8,211 nt of DNA, from NCBI RefSeq assembly GCF_934632265.1, contig NZ_CAKTYH010000088.1, forward strand, positions 1 through 8,211, in the 5' to 3' direction. Source of the stretch: an uncultured Senegalimassilia sp. GTDB lineage: Bacteria; Actinomycetota; Coriobacteriia; Coriobacteriales; Eggerthellaceae. This document shows positions 1-7,836 of this stretch, in pieces; the first letter of the stretch is position 1, and the number at the start of each line of letters is the position of its first letter. Position numbers and translations under genes: made by a program. Below the pieces are notes generated by a model, which was not told the origin of the DNA, did not search any database, and saw only the letters and a program-made list of their open reading frames with translations.

Positions 1-461
1 ACCGAACTTGATCTGCTCGACGGCGACGGTGTCGTTCTCGTTGATGATGGGCACCACGCCCAGCTCCAGCAAGCGCAGAAGCGTGTTGCGGGCGTGCAGA
101 TACGCATGACGGTCGGCAGTATCGCGACGGGTCAGCAAAACCGTCGAAGTGACGATACCGTGGGCCGCGAACGCCTCGGCATACGCCGTGGCCAAAGCCG
201 ACTGCCCCACCGATGCCGCAGCCTGCAGGCTCGGCATGTCGCTGGGGCGCTTCTGGATGCCCAGGGCCTCAAGGCCGCACGCGATGGCGGCCGACGTCAC
301 GATGACGGGCTGCCAACCGGCGGCCCGCACCTTCGCGATCTGGTCGGCAAGCGCCGCCAGGTACTCGTAATCGATGCTGCTCTCCGACGTGGTGAGCGTC
401 GAAGAACCGATCTTTATGACCAGGCGCCGTGCAGCGCCCGCCTTAGCATCCAGCTGCTCCA

Positions 462-462
<1 letters not shown>
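1..462 (-). CDS. proB: Glutamate 5-kinase, N-terminal 154 residues (runs off left edge)
   Basis: Gamma-glutamyl kinase phosphorylates L-glutamate with ATP in the first step of cytosolic proline synthesis. The minus strand read from the ATG at 462 is open to base 1 (exactly 154 codons). It shows the amino-acid kinase fold signatures in order: VIKIGSS near residues 15-21 (phosphate-binding Lys17), VIVTSAAIACG at 53-63, AAASVGQSALA, LLTRRD and VVPIINENDTVA, with the substrate-binding NEND at 141-144. The family is usually about 260-370 residues, so the kinase C-terminus and any PUA domain lie outside the window. The ATG overlaps the obgE stop by one base (TAATG). An AGGAG at 474-478 lies 11 nt upstream, a long spacing, so translation is probably coupled to obgE. 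The usual TSGAI motif reads TSAAI here (Ala58). The identification is secure. Confidence 0.93.
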
Positions 463-1976
<1,514 letters not shown>

Positions 1977-2228
1977 CTACGCCTGGGGGCGGACATGCAC
2001 GCGACGCTTCACGCCGCGCGTGAACTCCAGCGTGCCGTCGCACAGAGCGAACAGCGTGTCGTCCTTGCCACGGCCGACGTTGTCGCCGGGATGGAACTTG
2101 GTGCCGCGCTGACGGACGATGATCTGGCCCGTCTTGATCTGCTGGCCGGCGAACATCTTCACGCCCAGTCGTTTTGCGTGGGAATCGCGGCCGTTACGGG
2201 TAGAACCGAGACCTTTCTTATGTGCCAT
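1977..2228 (-). CDS. rpmA: 50S ribosomal protein L27
   Basis: L27 lies at the peptidyl transferase centre, where its N-terminal tail reaches towards the P-site tRNA. The 83-residue product has the family's usual length and begins [16 protein letters not shown], followed by [22 protein letters not shown] and [18 protein letters not shown]. It has no cleavable N-terminal extension of the kind processed by the Prp protease in Firmicutes, and no prp-like gene separates it from rplU, which agrees with that. Its start is fixed by GGAGGG six bases upstream (2235-2240). It sits 18 nt after the rplU stop, so the two are one operon. It ends in TAG, and reading through that TAG would run straight into the terminator stem. 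Confidence 0.97.
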   Translation of the reverse strand: MAHKKGLGSTRNGRDSHAKRLGVKMFAGQQIKTGQIIVRQRGTKFHPGDNVGRGKDDTLFALCDGTLEFTRGVKRRVHVRPQA

Positions 2229-2246
2229 TTCATTCCCTCCTTACAA

Positions 2247-2552
2247 TTAAGCGATGGACTTGATTTCAACGCGCGTGAGCTGCTGGCGATGGCCGCGCAG
2301 CTTCTTGTAGTTCTTGCGCTTCTTGAACTTGAACACCAGCTGCTTGGGGCCCTTGAACTGCTCGACGACCTCAGCGGTGACCTTCTTGGCAGCTGCCTTG
2401 GCCGGATCGGCCTCGACGGTGGCACCGTCGACGAAGCAGATGACCGGAAGCTCGACGGTGGCGCCGACCTCGGCGTCCAGCTTCTCGATGTTGAGCTTGT
2501 CCCCGACGGCAACCTTGTACTGCTTGCCGCCCGTTTTCACGATTGCGTACAT
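2247..2552 (-). CDS. rplU: 50S ribosomal protein L21
   Basis: L21 binds 23S rRNA and contacts L20 in the large subunit. The 101-residue product is the normal family length. It starts [14 protein letters not shown] and carries the signature [11 protein letters not shown] near its C-terminus, after a [13 protein letters not shown] segment. A short Ala/Lys-rich stretch near residues 50-58 ([12 protein letters not shown]) is on the long side for this loop but fits. An AGGAG at 2558-2562 lies five bases before the ATG. It is first in the rplU-rpmA unit and ends in TAA. Confidence 0.97.
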   Translation of the reverse strand: MYAIVKTGGKQYKVAVGDKLNIEKLDAEVGATVELPVICFVDGATVEADPAKAAAKKVTAEVVEQFKGPKQLVFKFKKRKNYKKLRGHRQQLTRVEIKSIA

Positions 2553-2587
2553 GTTTTCTCCTACTTTCGAAATAAACGCAAGGCGAT

Positions 2588-2616
2588 AGCTTAGCAGCGC
2601 GACCGTAGCAAGTCAA
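2588..2616 (-). promoter_or_regulatory. Probable sigma-70-type promoter of rplU-rpmA (proximal)
   Basis: TTGACT (2611-2616) and TAAGCT (2588-2593) are separated by exactly 17 bases. TGC just before the -10 makes an extended -10. The -35 is near perfect; the -10 is weaker. Transcription would start near 2580, giving a leader of about 28 nt with the rplU ribosome binding site. Confidence 0.65.
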
Positions 2617-2663
2617 CGAAGCGATCCTATGCACAGTCTCCGCGTATCATCGCACTTATTTCC

Positions 2664-2685
2664 GTTGCGCCTCCTCGGGCACAAC
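2664..2685 (-). other. Hairpin in the far-upstream leader of rplU
   Basis: Read on the minus strand, GTTGTGCC pairs with GGCGCAAC (8 bp, one G-U) across the loop CGAGGA. It would be in the transcript only if the distal promoter near 2700 is used. The loop and 3' arm hold a GAGGAGG, but no start codon follows at a usable distance. It could be part of an L21 autoregulatory leader; I cannot match it to a known family by eye. Confidence 0.35.
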
Positions 2686-2710
2686 ATTCGATATGATACC
2701 AGATGTTGTG
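2680..2710 (-). promoter_or_regulatory. Inverted repeat around an extended -10 (candidate operator/promoter)
   Basis: CACAACAT (2703-2710, minus strand) and ATGTTGTG (2680-2687) form a perfect 8-bp inverted repeat with a 15-base interior. The interior contains TGG-TATCAT, an extended -10 with five of six bases matching TATAAT. No good -35 precedes it. A protein bound to the repeat would straddle the -10. Transcripts from it would carry about 130 nt of leader before rplU. The pattern is visible; the function is inferred. Confidence 0.4.
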
Positions 2711-2775
2711 GACACACGCGGCGGCGTTGCCGGGTTTTCCCGCATTACCGCTGCGCTTCACGGAATGCCCACAAG

Positions 2776-5406
2776 CTAGTGCGCTTCAGCCCAGGTATCG
2801 GCCGCCGAGATGTCGGCGAGCAAGGGCACCTTGAGCTCCGCCACATGCTCCATGACATCGCGGACCATGGCCGAGAGCGCCTCCACTTCCCCATCGGGCA
2901 CGCTAAAGTCCAGCTCGTCGTGCACCTGCACGAGCAAACGGGCCTTGAAGCCCTCTTCCATAAGGAGCTGCTGCACCTGGCGCATGGCAAGCTTGATGAT
3001 GTCGGCGGCGCTGCCCTGCATGGGATGGTTCATGGCGGTACGCTCGCCGAAGCCGCGCGTGTTGCCGTTGGCGGCGTGCAGCTCGGGGATATGGCGCTTT
3101 CGCCCGAACATGGTTTCCGCATAGCCGTTGGCGCGGGCCTGCTCGACCGTTTCATCGAGATAAGCGCGCACGCCGGGGTGCACCTCGAAGTAGCGGTCGA
3201 TCATGCCCTTCGCCTCGGCGATGGAGATCCCTAAGCTCTGCGCCAGGCCGAACGCCTGCTGGCCGTAGACGATGCCGAAGTTCACCGCCTTGGCGCGGCT
3301 GCGCTGCTCGGGCGTGACCTGGTCGATGGGCACGTCGAACACGCGCGACGCCGTGGAGGCATGGAAGTCGGCACCGCTGGTGAACGCCTGGACGAGCGCT
3401 TCGTCGCCTGAAAGGTGCGCGAGCAGACGCAGCTCGATCTGCGAGTAGTCCGCCGAAAGGAACTTGCAGCCCGGCTCGAGCGGGATGAAGCACTCGCGGA
3501 TGTGGCGCCCGAACTGCGTGCGCACGGGGATGTTCTGCAGGTTGGGGTCCGAAGACGACAGGCGCCCGGTGGTGGTGACGGTCTCGTTGAAGCTGGAGTG
3601 CACACGCCCGTCGCCGGCGCGCATGCGCGGCAGCGCGTCGATGTAGGTGGACTTGATCTTCGCCAGCTCGCGATAACGCAGCACAAGGGCGGGAAGCTCG
3701 TGGATCTCGGCAAGGTCTTTGAGCACCTTCGCGTCGGTGGAATAGCCGCGCTGGGTCTTCTTGCGCGCGGGCAGGCCGAGCACCTCGAACAGGATGCGCC
3801 CGAGCTGCTTGGGGGAATCCACGTTGAACTCCTGACCGGCAAGCTCGAAGATCTGCGTGCGCAGGCTTTCGATCTGCCCGCCCGTGGACGCACCCAGCTG
3901 CGCGAGGCGCTCGACGTCGATGGCCGCGCCCGTGCGCTCCATGATGGCGAGCACCGCCACAAGCGGCAGGTCGATGTCGAAATAGGCGCGCTCGGAACCC
4001 TCGTCCTTGAGGGCGCGCGTCAGCGGGCCGACCAGCGCGCGCGCCGCGGCGGCCTGGGCGGCTGCACGCTGCTCGTCGGTTTTCGCCTCGGGCAGCACGC
4101 CTCCCATATAGGTATCGAGCAGCACGTCGTAGGTGTACTCGGACACCGACGAGTTCAAAACGTATCCGGCAAGCCCCAGGTCGAAGGCGCGCATGGACAT
4201 GAGCTGCCCATCATCGACCAGCGCGGGAAGGGCGTTGTCGGCGGGATAGACGCGATGCGCGGCCTCCTTCACGTCGAGCGCGGCGAAGCTGCCGCCGGCA
4301 ATCAAACGCGCAAGCTGGGAGAACGCGGCATCATCGGTAAACACGGCGCAGCTCTGCGAAGCGGACACCGCCACAACCGACCCGCCGCCGAACAGCGACT
4401 CCTGCTCGGGGTCGACGATGGCCACGCCCACCTGCTCGCCCGATTCCAAAACCGCATCCACAAGCTTCTCGGCCTCTTCGCCGCGCAGCACCTGGCCTAC
4501 CTCGATGGCGGCGGACTCGCGCTTGGGGGCCTCGCCCACCAGCTTGAGCACGCGCGTCAGATGAGAGTTGAAACGATACTTGGAGAACGCCTCGGTGACG
4601 GCCTGCGCGCTGAACGCCGGGAACGCCGCGCCCTCAAGGTCCAGGGGGAAATCCAGGTCGCGCACGATGGTTGCCACCTTGCGGCTGGTGAACGCCGCCT
4701 CGCGGTTTTCCTCCATGCGCTCCTTCTGCTTGCCGCGCAGCTCGTCGATATGCTCGTAGATGCCCTCAAGGCTGCCGTAGGCGCCCAGCAGCTTCGCCGC
4801 GGTCTTGTCGCCCACGCCCGGCACGCCGGGGATGTTGTCGGAGCTGTCGCCCTTAAGGCCCAGGAAGTCGGGGAACTGCGAAGGCTCCACGCCGTAACGC
4901 TCGCGCACCTCGCCGGGGCCGTAGATGGCCACATCGGTGATGCCCTTGCGCGTGGTGACCACGTGCGTGAGCTCGGAGCACAGCTGGTAGACGTCCTTAT
5001 CGCCCGAGACCAACAACGTGCGATAACCCAGCTCCTCATCGCGCGCCGCAACGGTGCCCAGGATGTCGTCACCTTCCCAGCCCGTCACGCGCACCACAGG
5101 GATGCTCATGGATTCGAGCAGCTCCTCGATGATGGGGAACTGCGCCTTCAGGCCCGGGTCCATGGGAGGACGCTGGGCCTTGTACTGCTCGAGCGCCTCG
5201 GTGCGGAACTTCGGGCGCCCGGCATCGAAGGCGCACACGATGGCGTCGGGATTGGAGATGTCGATGAACTTGAGCAGCATGGCTATGAAGCCGAACACCG
5301 CGTTGGTGGGCGTGCCGTCGGGGGCGTTCATGGTCGGCGGCACCGCATGGAAGGCGCGGTGCATCAACGAGTTGCCGTCGATGACGGCCACTTTCTTCTC
5401 AGGCAT
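2776..5406 (-). CDS. polA: DNA polymerase I (5'-nuclease and polymerase; proofreading site degenerate)
   Basis: Pol I fills gaps and removes RNA primers in replication and repair. The product is 876 residues from ATG 5406. The 5' nuclease (about 1-290) shows VIDGNSLMHRAFHAVP, FDAGRPKFRTE, GWEGDDILG, SGDKDVYQL and GLKGDSSDNIPGVPGVGDKTA. The middle domain lacks the DxE of an active 3'-5' exonuclease; the matching stretch reads VAIVDPEQES. The polymerase domain has TGRLSSSDPNLQNIP, motif A DYSQIELR (Asp653), motif B KAVNFGIVYG (Lys706, Phe710) and motif C HDEL (829-832). The upstream ATG at 5442 lies inside a TATAAT and has no ribosome binding site, so I place the start at MPEKKVAVID, six bases after AAGGA. 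It lies 93 nt after the regulator gene, probably as its own unit. I see no clear terminator after it: a CGGG-AAAA-CCCG hairpin there lacks a U-run. It ends in TAG. Confidence 0.96.
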   Translation of the reverse strand: MPEKKVAVIDGNSLMHRAFHAVPPTMNAPDGTPTNAVFGFIAMLLKFIDISNPDAIVCAFDAGRPKFRTEALEQYKAQRPPMDPGLKAQFPIIEELLESMSIPVVRVTGWEGDDILGTVAARDEELGYRTLLVSGDKDVYQLCSELTHVVTTRKGITDVAIYGPGEVRERYGVEPSQFPDFLGLKGDSSDNIPGVPGVGDKTAAKLLGAYGSLEGIYEHIDELRGKQKERMEENREAAFTSRKVATIVRDLDFPLDLEGAAFPAFSAQAVTEAFSKYRFNSHLTRVLKLVGEAPKRESAAIEVGQVLRGEEAEKLVDAVLESGEQVGVAIVDPEQESLFGGGSVVAVSASQSCAVFTDDAAFSQLARLIAGGSFAALDVKEAAHRVYPADNALPALVDDGQLMSMRAFDLGLAGYVLNSSVSEYTYDVLLDTYMGGVLPEAKTDEQRAAAQAAAARALVGPLTRALKDEGSERAYFDIDLPLVAVLAIMERTGAAIDVERLAQLGASTGGQIESLRTQIFELAGQEFNVDSPKQLGRILFEVLGLPARKKTQRGYSTDAKVLKDLAEIHELPALVLRYRELAKIKSTYIDALPRMRAGDGRVHSSFNETVTTTGRLSSSDPNLQNIPVRTQFGRHIRECFIPLEPGCKFLSADYSQIELRLLAHLSGDEALVQAFTSGADFHASTASRVFDVPIDQVTPEQRSRAKAVNFGIVYGQQAFGLAQSLGISIAEAKGMIDRYFEVHPGVRAYLDETVEQARANGYAETMFGRKRHIPELHAANGNTRGFGERTAMNHPMQGSAADIIKLAMRQVQQLLMEEGFKARLLVQVHDELDFSVPDGEVEALSAMVRDVMEHVAELKVPLLADISAADTWAEAH

Positions 5407-5412
5407 AAGGCT

Positions 5413-5417
5413 TCCTT
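5413..5417 (-). promoter_or_regulatory. Ribosome binding site fixing the polA start
   Basis: AAGGA lies six bases before the ATG at 5406. The alternative in-frame ATG 12 codons upstream has no such site and falls in the promoter. Confidence 0.7.
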
Positions 5418-5440
5418 CAGGTTGGTTGCGCTTTCCCTCC

Positions 5441-5470
5441 ATTATATAAGCGGCGAAGGGAAAGCGGCGC
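5441..5470 (-). promoter_or_regulatory. Probable polA promoter
   Basis: A perfect TATAAT lies at 5441-5446, placing transcription start near 5434, about 28 nt before the ATG. The -35 is poor: TTGGCG is 21 bases away, or 18 from the overlapping TTATAT. It could be a weak constitutive promoter or need an activator. Read-through from glnA and its regulator is also possible, since I see no terminator between the genes. Confidence 0.5.
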
Positions 5471-5499
5471 CAACCGCATCAGACAAGCACGCTTGCCGG

Positions 5500-6171
5500 C
5501 TACGCGCTCCAAAGGTAGCCGACGCCGCGCACCGTTTCCAGATGTTGCGAAAGCTCGGGACCGAGCTTGGCGCGCACGCGCCTGACGTGCACGTCGACGG
5601 TGCGGCTGCCGCCGTAGTAGTCGAAGCCCCACACGCGGCGCAGCAGGGCATCGCGGCTGTAGGTGCGGCCCGGATGGGTGACCAGGAACGCCAGCAGCGC
5701 GTATTCCAGGTACGTGAAATCAAGCGGCTCCCCGCCCACCGTGACCTGGTACGTGGCCAGGTTGATGGTCATATTGTCCACCGTCACGAAATCGGTCGAG
5801 GTGCTCTCGTTGCCCGGCCACAAAAGCTGGCGGATGCGCGCGGCGCACTCCTCGCACCCGGCGCCGTGGACGACGAAATCGCTTTTCACCTGCACCGGAA
5901 GACGGAACTCGGAAAGCTGCGCCTCGTTGACGATGACCAGCAGAGAGGCCGACCCATCTTCGAGCAGCACCGACTCCACCTGCGACAAGGTTGCCAGCGC
6001 ATCGGCGCGCGCCTCGTAGATGACCAGGTCATAGGAAGGATGCTGGGACAGCAGCTTCTTGAACTGCACCGAAGACCCCGCCGCGACATCGACGTCCAGA
6101 CCCGAAAGCACCTGCTGGAACTTGTGGGCGTTATCAAGGCTGTCGGCGATGAATATGACCGTTTTCCTCAT
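5500..6171 (-). CDS. GlnR-like orphan OmpR-family regulator with degenerate receiver
   Basis: This is a probable transcription factor of nitrogen assimilation. Its 223 residues are a receiver-like domain (about 1-118) and an OmpR/PhoB winged helix (about 127-223: LDFTYLEYALLAFLVTHPGRTYSRDALLRRVWG split over helices 1-2, then RTVDVHVRRVRAKLG and TVRGVGYLW). The phosphorylation pocket is broken. IADSLD holds only Asp10 of the usual acidic pair, Glu53 (DLVIYEARAD) stands where the phospho-accepting Asp is expected, Asn82 replaces Thr/Ser, and His102 replaces the conserved Lys. Known actinobacterial GlnR proteins are also orphan regulators that work without Asp phosphorylation, and this DNA-binding domain strongly resembles theirs. 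It follows glnA by 37 nt with GGAGGT at 6181-6186 and no histidine kinase gene nearby. A CEEC pair (106-109) is unusual. GlnR versus another degenerate PhoP-type regulator is judged from context. It ends in TAG. Confidence 0.85.
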   Translation of the reverse strand: MRKTVIFIADSLDNAHKFQQVLSGLDVDVAAGSSVQFKKLLSQHPSYDLVIYEARADALATLSQVESVLLEDGSASLLVIVNEAQLSEFRLPVQVKSDFVVHGAGCEECAARIRQLLWPGNESTSTDFVTVDNMTINLATYQVTVGGEPLDFTYLEYALLAFLVTHPGRTYSRDALLRRVWGFDYYGGSRTVDVHVRRVRAKLGPELSQHLETVRGVGYLWSA

Positions 6172-6208
6172 TGTTAGCGCACCTCCTTACGTCGCATCCC
6201 GCGCACCT

Positions 6209-7552
6209 CTACAGAACCGCCAGGTAGCGGTCAAGCTCCCAGGTGGACACGTTGGACTGGTACTCGTCCCATTCGGCCTGCTTGGCTTCCACCAGGTAAT
6301 CGCAGATGTGGTCGCCCAGGGTTTCGCGCATGAGCTTCGAGGCGCTGAACAGCTCGACGGCCTGGCCAAGGCTTTCGGGAAGCGTGCGGAACCCTTGGCG
6401 GCGCAGCTCCTGGCGCGATTGGGTGAACAGGTCGCGATCCTCGACCGGCGCCGGGGGCTCAAGGCCCTCCTCGATGCCGGCCAAGCCAGCTGCCAGCATA
6501 ACCGCGAAGGTGAGATAGGGGTTGGCGCTGGGGTCGGGGCTGCGCAGCTCCAGGCGGCACGCCATCTCACGGTTGGGACGATAGCCGGGCACGCGCACGA
6601 GCGTGGAGCGGTTGGCGCGGGCCCAGGAAAGGTAGATGGGTGCCTCGCCGCCGGCGAGCAGGCGCTTGTAGGAGTTGACGCAGGGGTTGGTGATCAGAGC
6701 GAACTCGGGCGCGTACTTCAGGATGCCCGCGAGGAAGCTTTTCGCGGTGGCCGACAGATGATAGCCCTGCGGGTCGTCGGGGTCGAAGAACACGTTGCCG
6801 CCATCGAAATCGAACAGGCTCATGTGCACGTGCATGCCGCTGCCAGGCGCATCGGAAAGGGGCTTGGGCATGAAGGACGCGTACACGCCGTGCTTCATGG
6901 CGATCTCCTTCACCACCAGCTTGTAGGTCATGACCGCATCGGCCATGGACAGGGCATCGGTGAAGCGAAGGTCGATCTCGTGCTGGGAGGGGCCGTTCTC
7001 ATGGTGGCTGTACTCCACGGGGATGCCCATCTTCTCAAGGGTGAGCACCGTGTCGCGTCGCAGGTCGCTGGCGTAATCCAAGCTGGTCAGGTCGAAATAG
7101 CCGCCGCGGTCCAAAAGCTCGGTGCCTTCGGCGTCCTTGAAATAGTAGAACTCCACCTCGGGGCCGACGTTGAACACATACCCCATGTCCTGGGCCTTGC
7201 CCACCACGCGCGCGAGCACATGGCGCGGATCACCTTCAAAGGGCTTGCCGTCGGGTGTGCGGATATCGCAGAACATGCGGGCGACGGCGTTGCTCTCAGG
7301 GCGCCACGGCAGCACCTGGAACGTGGAGGCATCGGGGAACGCCAGCATGTCGGATTCCTCGGTACGGCAGAAACCCTCGATGCAGCTGCCGTCGAAGCCC
7401 ATGCCGTCGGCGAAGGCGTCCTCAAGCTCGCTGGGGATGACGGCGAACGATTTCATGCTGCCGAGCACATCGGTGAACCAGAAGCGCACGAAGTGCACAT
7501 CGCGGCTTTTGATGGTTTTCAGAACGAAATCCTGTTCCGGGTTGGAAGCCAT
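6209..7552 (-). CDS. glnA: Glutamine synthetase, type I-alpha
   Basis: It makes glutamine from glutamate, ammonia and ATP as a cytosolic dodecamer, the main route of ammonia assimilation. The product is 447 residues. Visible motifs are FDGSCIEGF near the N-terminus, metal ligands in GPEVEF (Glu132, Glu134) and QHEIDLRF (Glu192), GSGMHVHMSL (His241), NPCVNSYKRL, the flap Glu303 in GGEAP, NRSTLVRVP, and RLELRSPDPSANPYL (Glu335, Arg337). It has no adenylylation-type NLYDLPPEE segment; the matching stretch is VEDRDLFTQS with no Tyr, and the length matches the short Bacillus-type enzyme. It is therefore probably controlled by feedback and transcription rather than by GlnE. The start is ATG 7552, eight bases after AGGAGG; the in-frame ATG 10 codons upstream has no ribosome binding site. 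It is first in an apparent glnA-glnR-like operon and ends in TAG. Confidence 0.96.
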   Translation of the reverse strand: MASNPEQDFVLKTIKSRDVHFVRFWFTDVLGSMKSFAVIPSELEDAFADGMGFDGSCIEGFCRTEESDMLAFPDASTFQVLPWRPESNAVARMFCDIRTPDGKPFEGDPRHVLARVVGKAQDMGYVFNVGPEVEFYYFKDAEGTELLDRGGYFDLTSLDYASDLRRDTVLTLEKMGIPVEYSHHENGPSQHEIDLRFTDALSMADAVMTYKLVVKEIAMKHGVYASFMPKPLSDAPGSGMHVHMSLFDFDGGNVFFDPDDPQGYHLSATAKSFLAGILKYAPEFALITNPCVNSYKRLLAGGEAPIYLSWARANRSTLVRVPGYRPNREMACRLELRSPDPSANPYLTFAVMLAAGLAGIEEGLEPPAPVEDRDLFTQSRQELRRQGFRTLPESLGQAVELFSASKLMRETLGDHICDYLVEAKQAEWDEYQSNVSTWELDRYLAVL

Positions 7553-7560
7553 GAACGGTT

Positions 7561-7566
7561 CCTCCT
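7561..7566 (-). promoter_or_regulatory. Ribosome binding site fixing the glnA start
   Basis: AGGAGG lies eight bases before the ATG at 7552 (MASNPEQDF). This excludes the longer reading beginning MAWRAKEEPF, in which the site itself would be translated. Confidence 0.85.
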
Positions 7567-7618
7567 TCGCGCGCCAGGCCATGCGGCGGCGCTGATCCTG
7601 ACAACTTCTTAAAGGATG

Positions 7619-7624
7619 ATTATA
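7619..7624 (-). promoter_or_regulatory. -10 element of the glnA promoter
   Basis: A perfect TATAAT. At a 17-base spacing the -35 position (7642-7647) reads AACGTG, a poor match that falls inside the GlnR-like box. Transcription would start near 7611, giving a leader of about 58 nt. A strong -10 without a -35 is typical of an activator-dependent promoter. Confidence 0.75.
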
Positions 7625-7633
7625 TCAGCGCAT

Positions 7634-7649
7634 GTTGCCAACACGTTAC
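7634..7649 (-). promoter_or_regulatory. GlnR-like binding box upstream of glnA
   Basis: GTAAC (7645-7649) and GCAAC (7634-7638) lie in the same orientation with exactly six bases between them. The published actinobacterial GlnR pattern is gTnAC-n6-GaAAC, and this matches at nine of the ten positions. The box covers the -35 position, where OmpR-family activators commonly bind. Only one a/b pair is visible; many GlnR targets have two. An alternative reading is the overlapping inverted repeat TGTTG-n-CAACA (7632-7642). Confidence 0.6.
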
Positions 7650-7731
7650 GCGCCCGAAGCATTGTCGAGGCCGATCGCAACGCAACGCATCGGCAGCGCG
7701 ACGCTTGGCCGATTCCTGCCCGCAGATACGG

Positions 7732-7757
7732 AAAAGGCCGCCTGAATAGGCGGCCTT
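7732..7757 (-). terminator. Rho-independent terminator after the methionine-type ABC genes
   Basis: On the minus strand AAGGCCGCCT pairs perfectly with AGGCGGCCTT across the loop ATTC, followed by a short U-run (about four). It lies about 80 nt after the permease stop and some 110 nt before the glnA -10, separating the two units. The remaining 7758-7836 and 7650-7731 hold nothing else I can recognise. Confidence 0.8.
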
Positions 7758-7836
7758 GATACCGTTTGATGCCCTTCAACACAAGCTTGCGCACGACATA
7801 GCGCGCAACGCCCGCTAGAGCGAGGGAGCGAAGGCC

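Noticed and set aside
2629..3234. 201-codon plus-strand frame reaching into the polA-rplU gap
   Set aside because: Most of it is antisense to polA; I see no ribosome binding site or domain.
5404..5442. Longer polA start at ATG 5442
   Set aside because: That ATG is part of the TATAAT and has no ribosome binding site; the family N-terminus fits the ATG at 5406.
5480..5500. Possible terminator after the GlnR-like gene (CAAG-CGTG-CTTG)
   Set aside because: The stem is only four base pairs and no U-run follows.
3415..6177. 920-codon open frame on the plus strand
   Set aside because: It runs antisense through polA and the GlnR-like gene, is rich in His, Arg, Ala and Gly without any domain, and reflects codon bias of the real GC-rich genes opposite it.
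6059..7612. 517-codon open frame on the plus strand opposite glnA
   Set aside because: Its composition (Ala, Gly, His, Val rich) is that of an antisense shadow; glnA on the minus strand is unmistakable.
7609..7794. 61-codon minus-strand frame after the permease stop
   Set aside because: It is the same frame continued past the TAG, has no ribosome binding site, and crosses the terminator hairpin and the glnA promoter.
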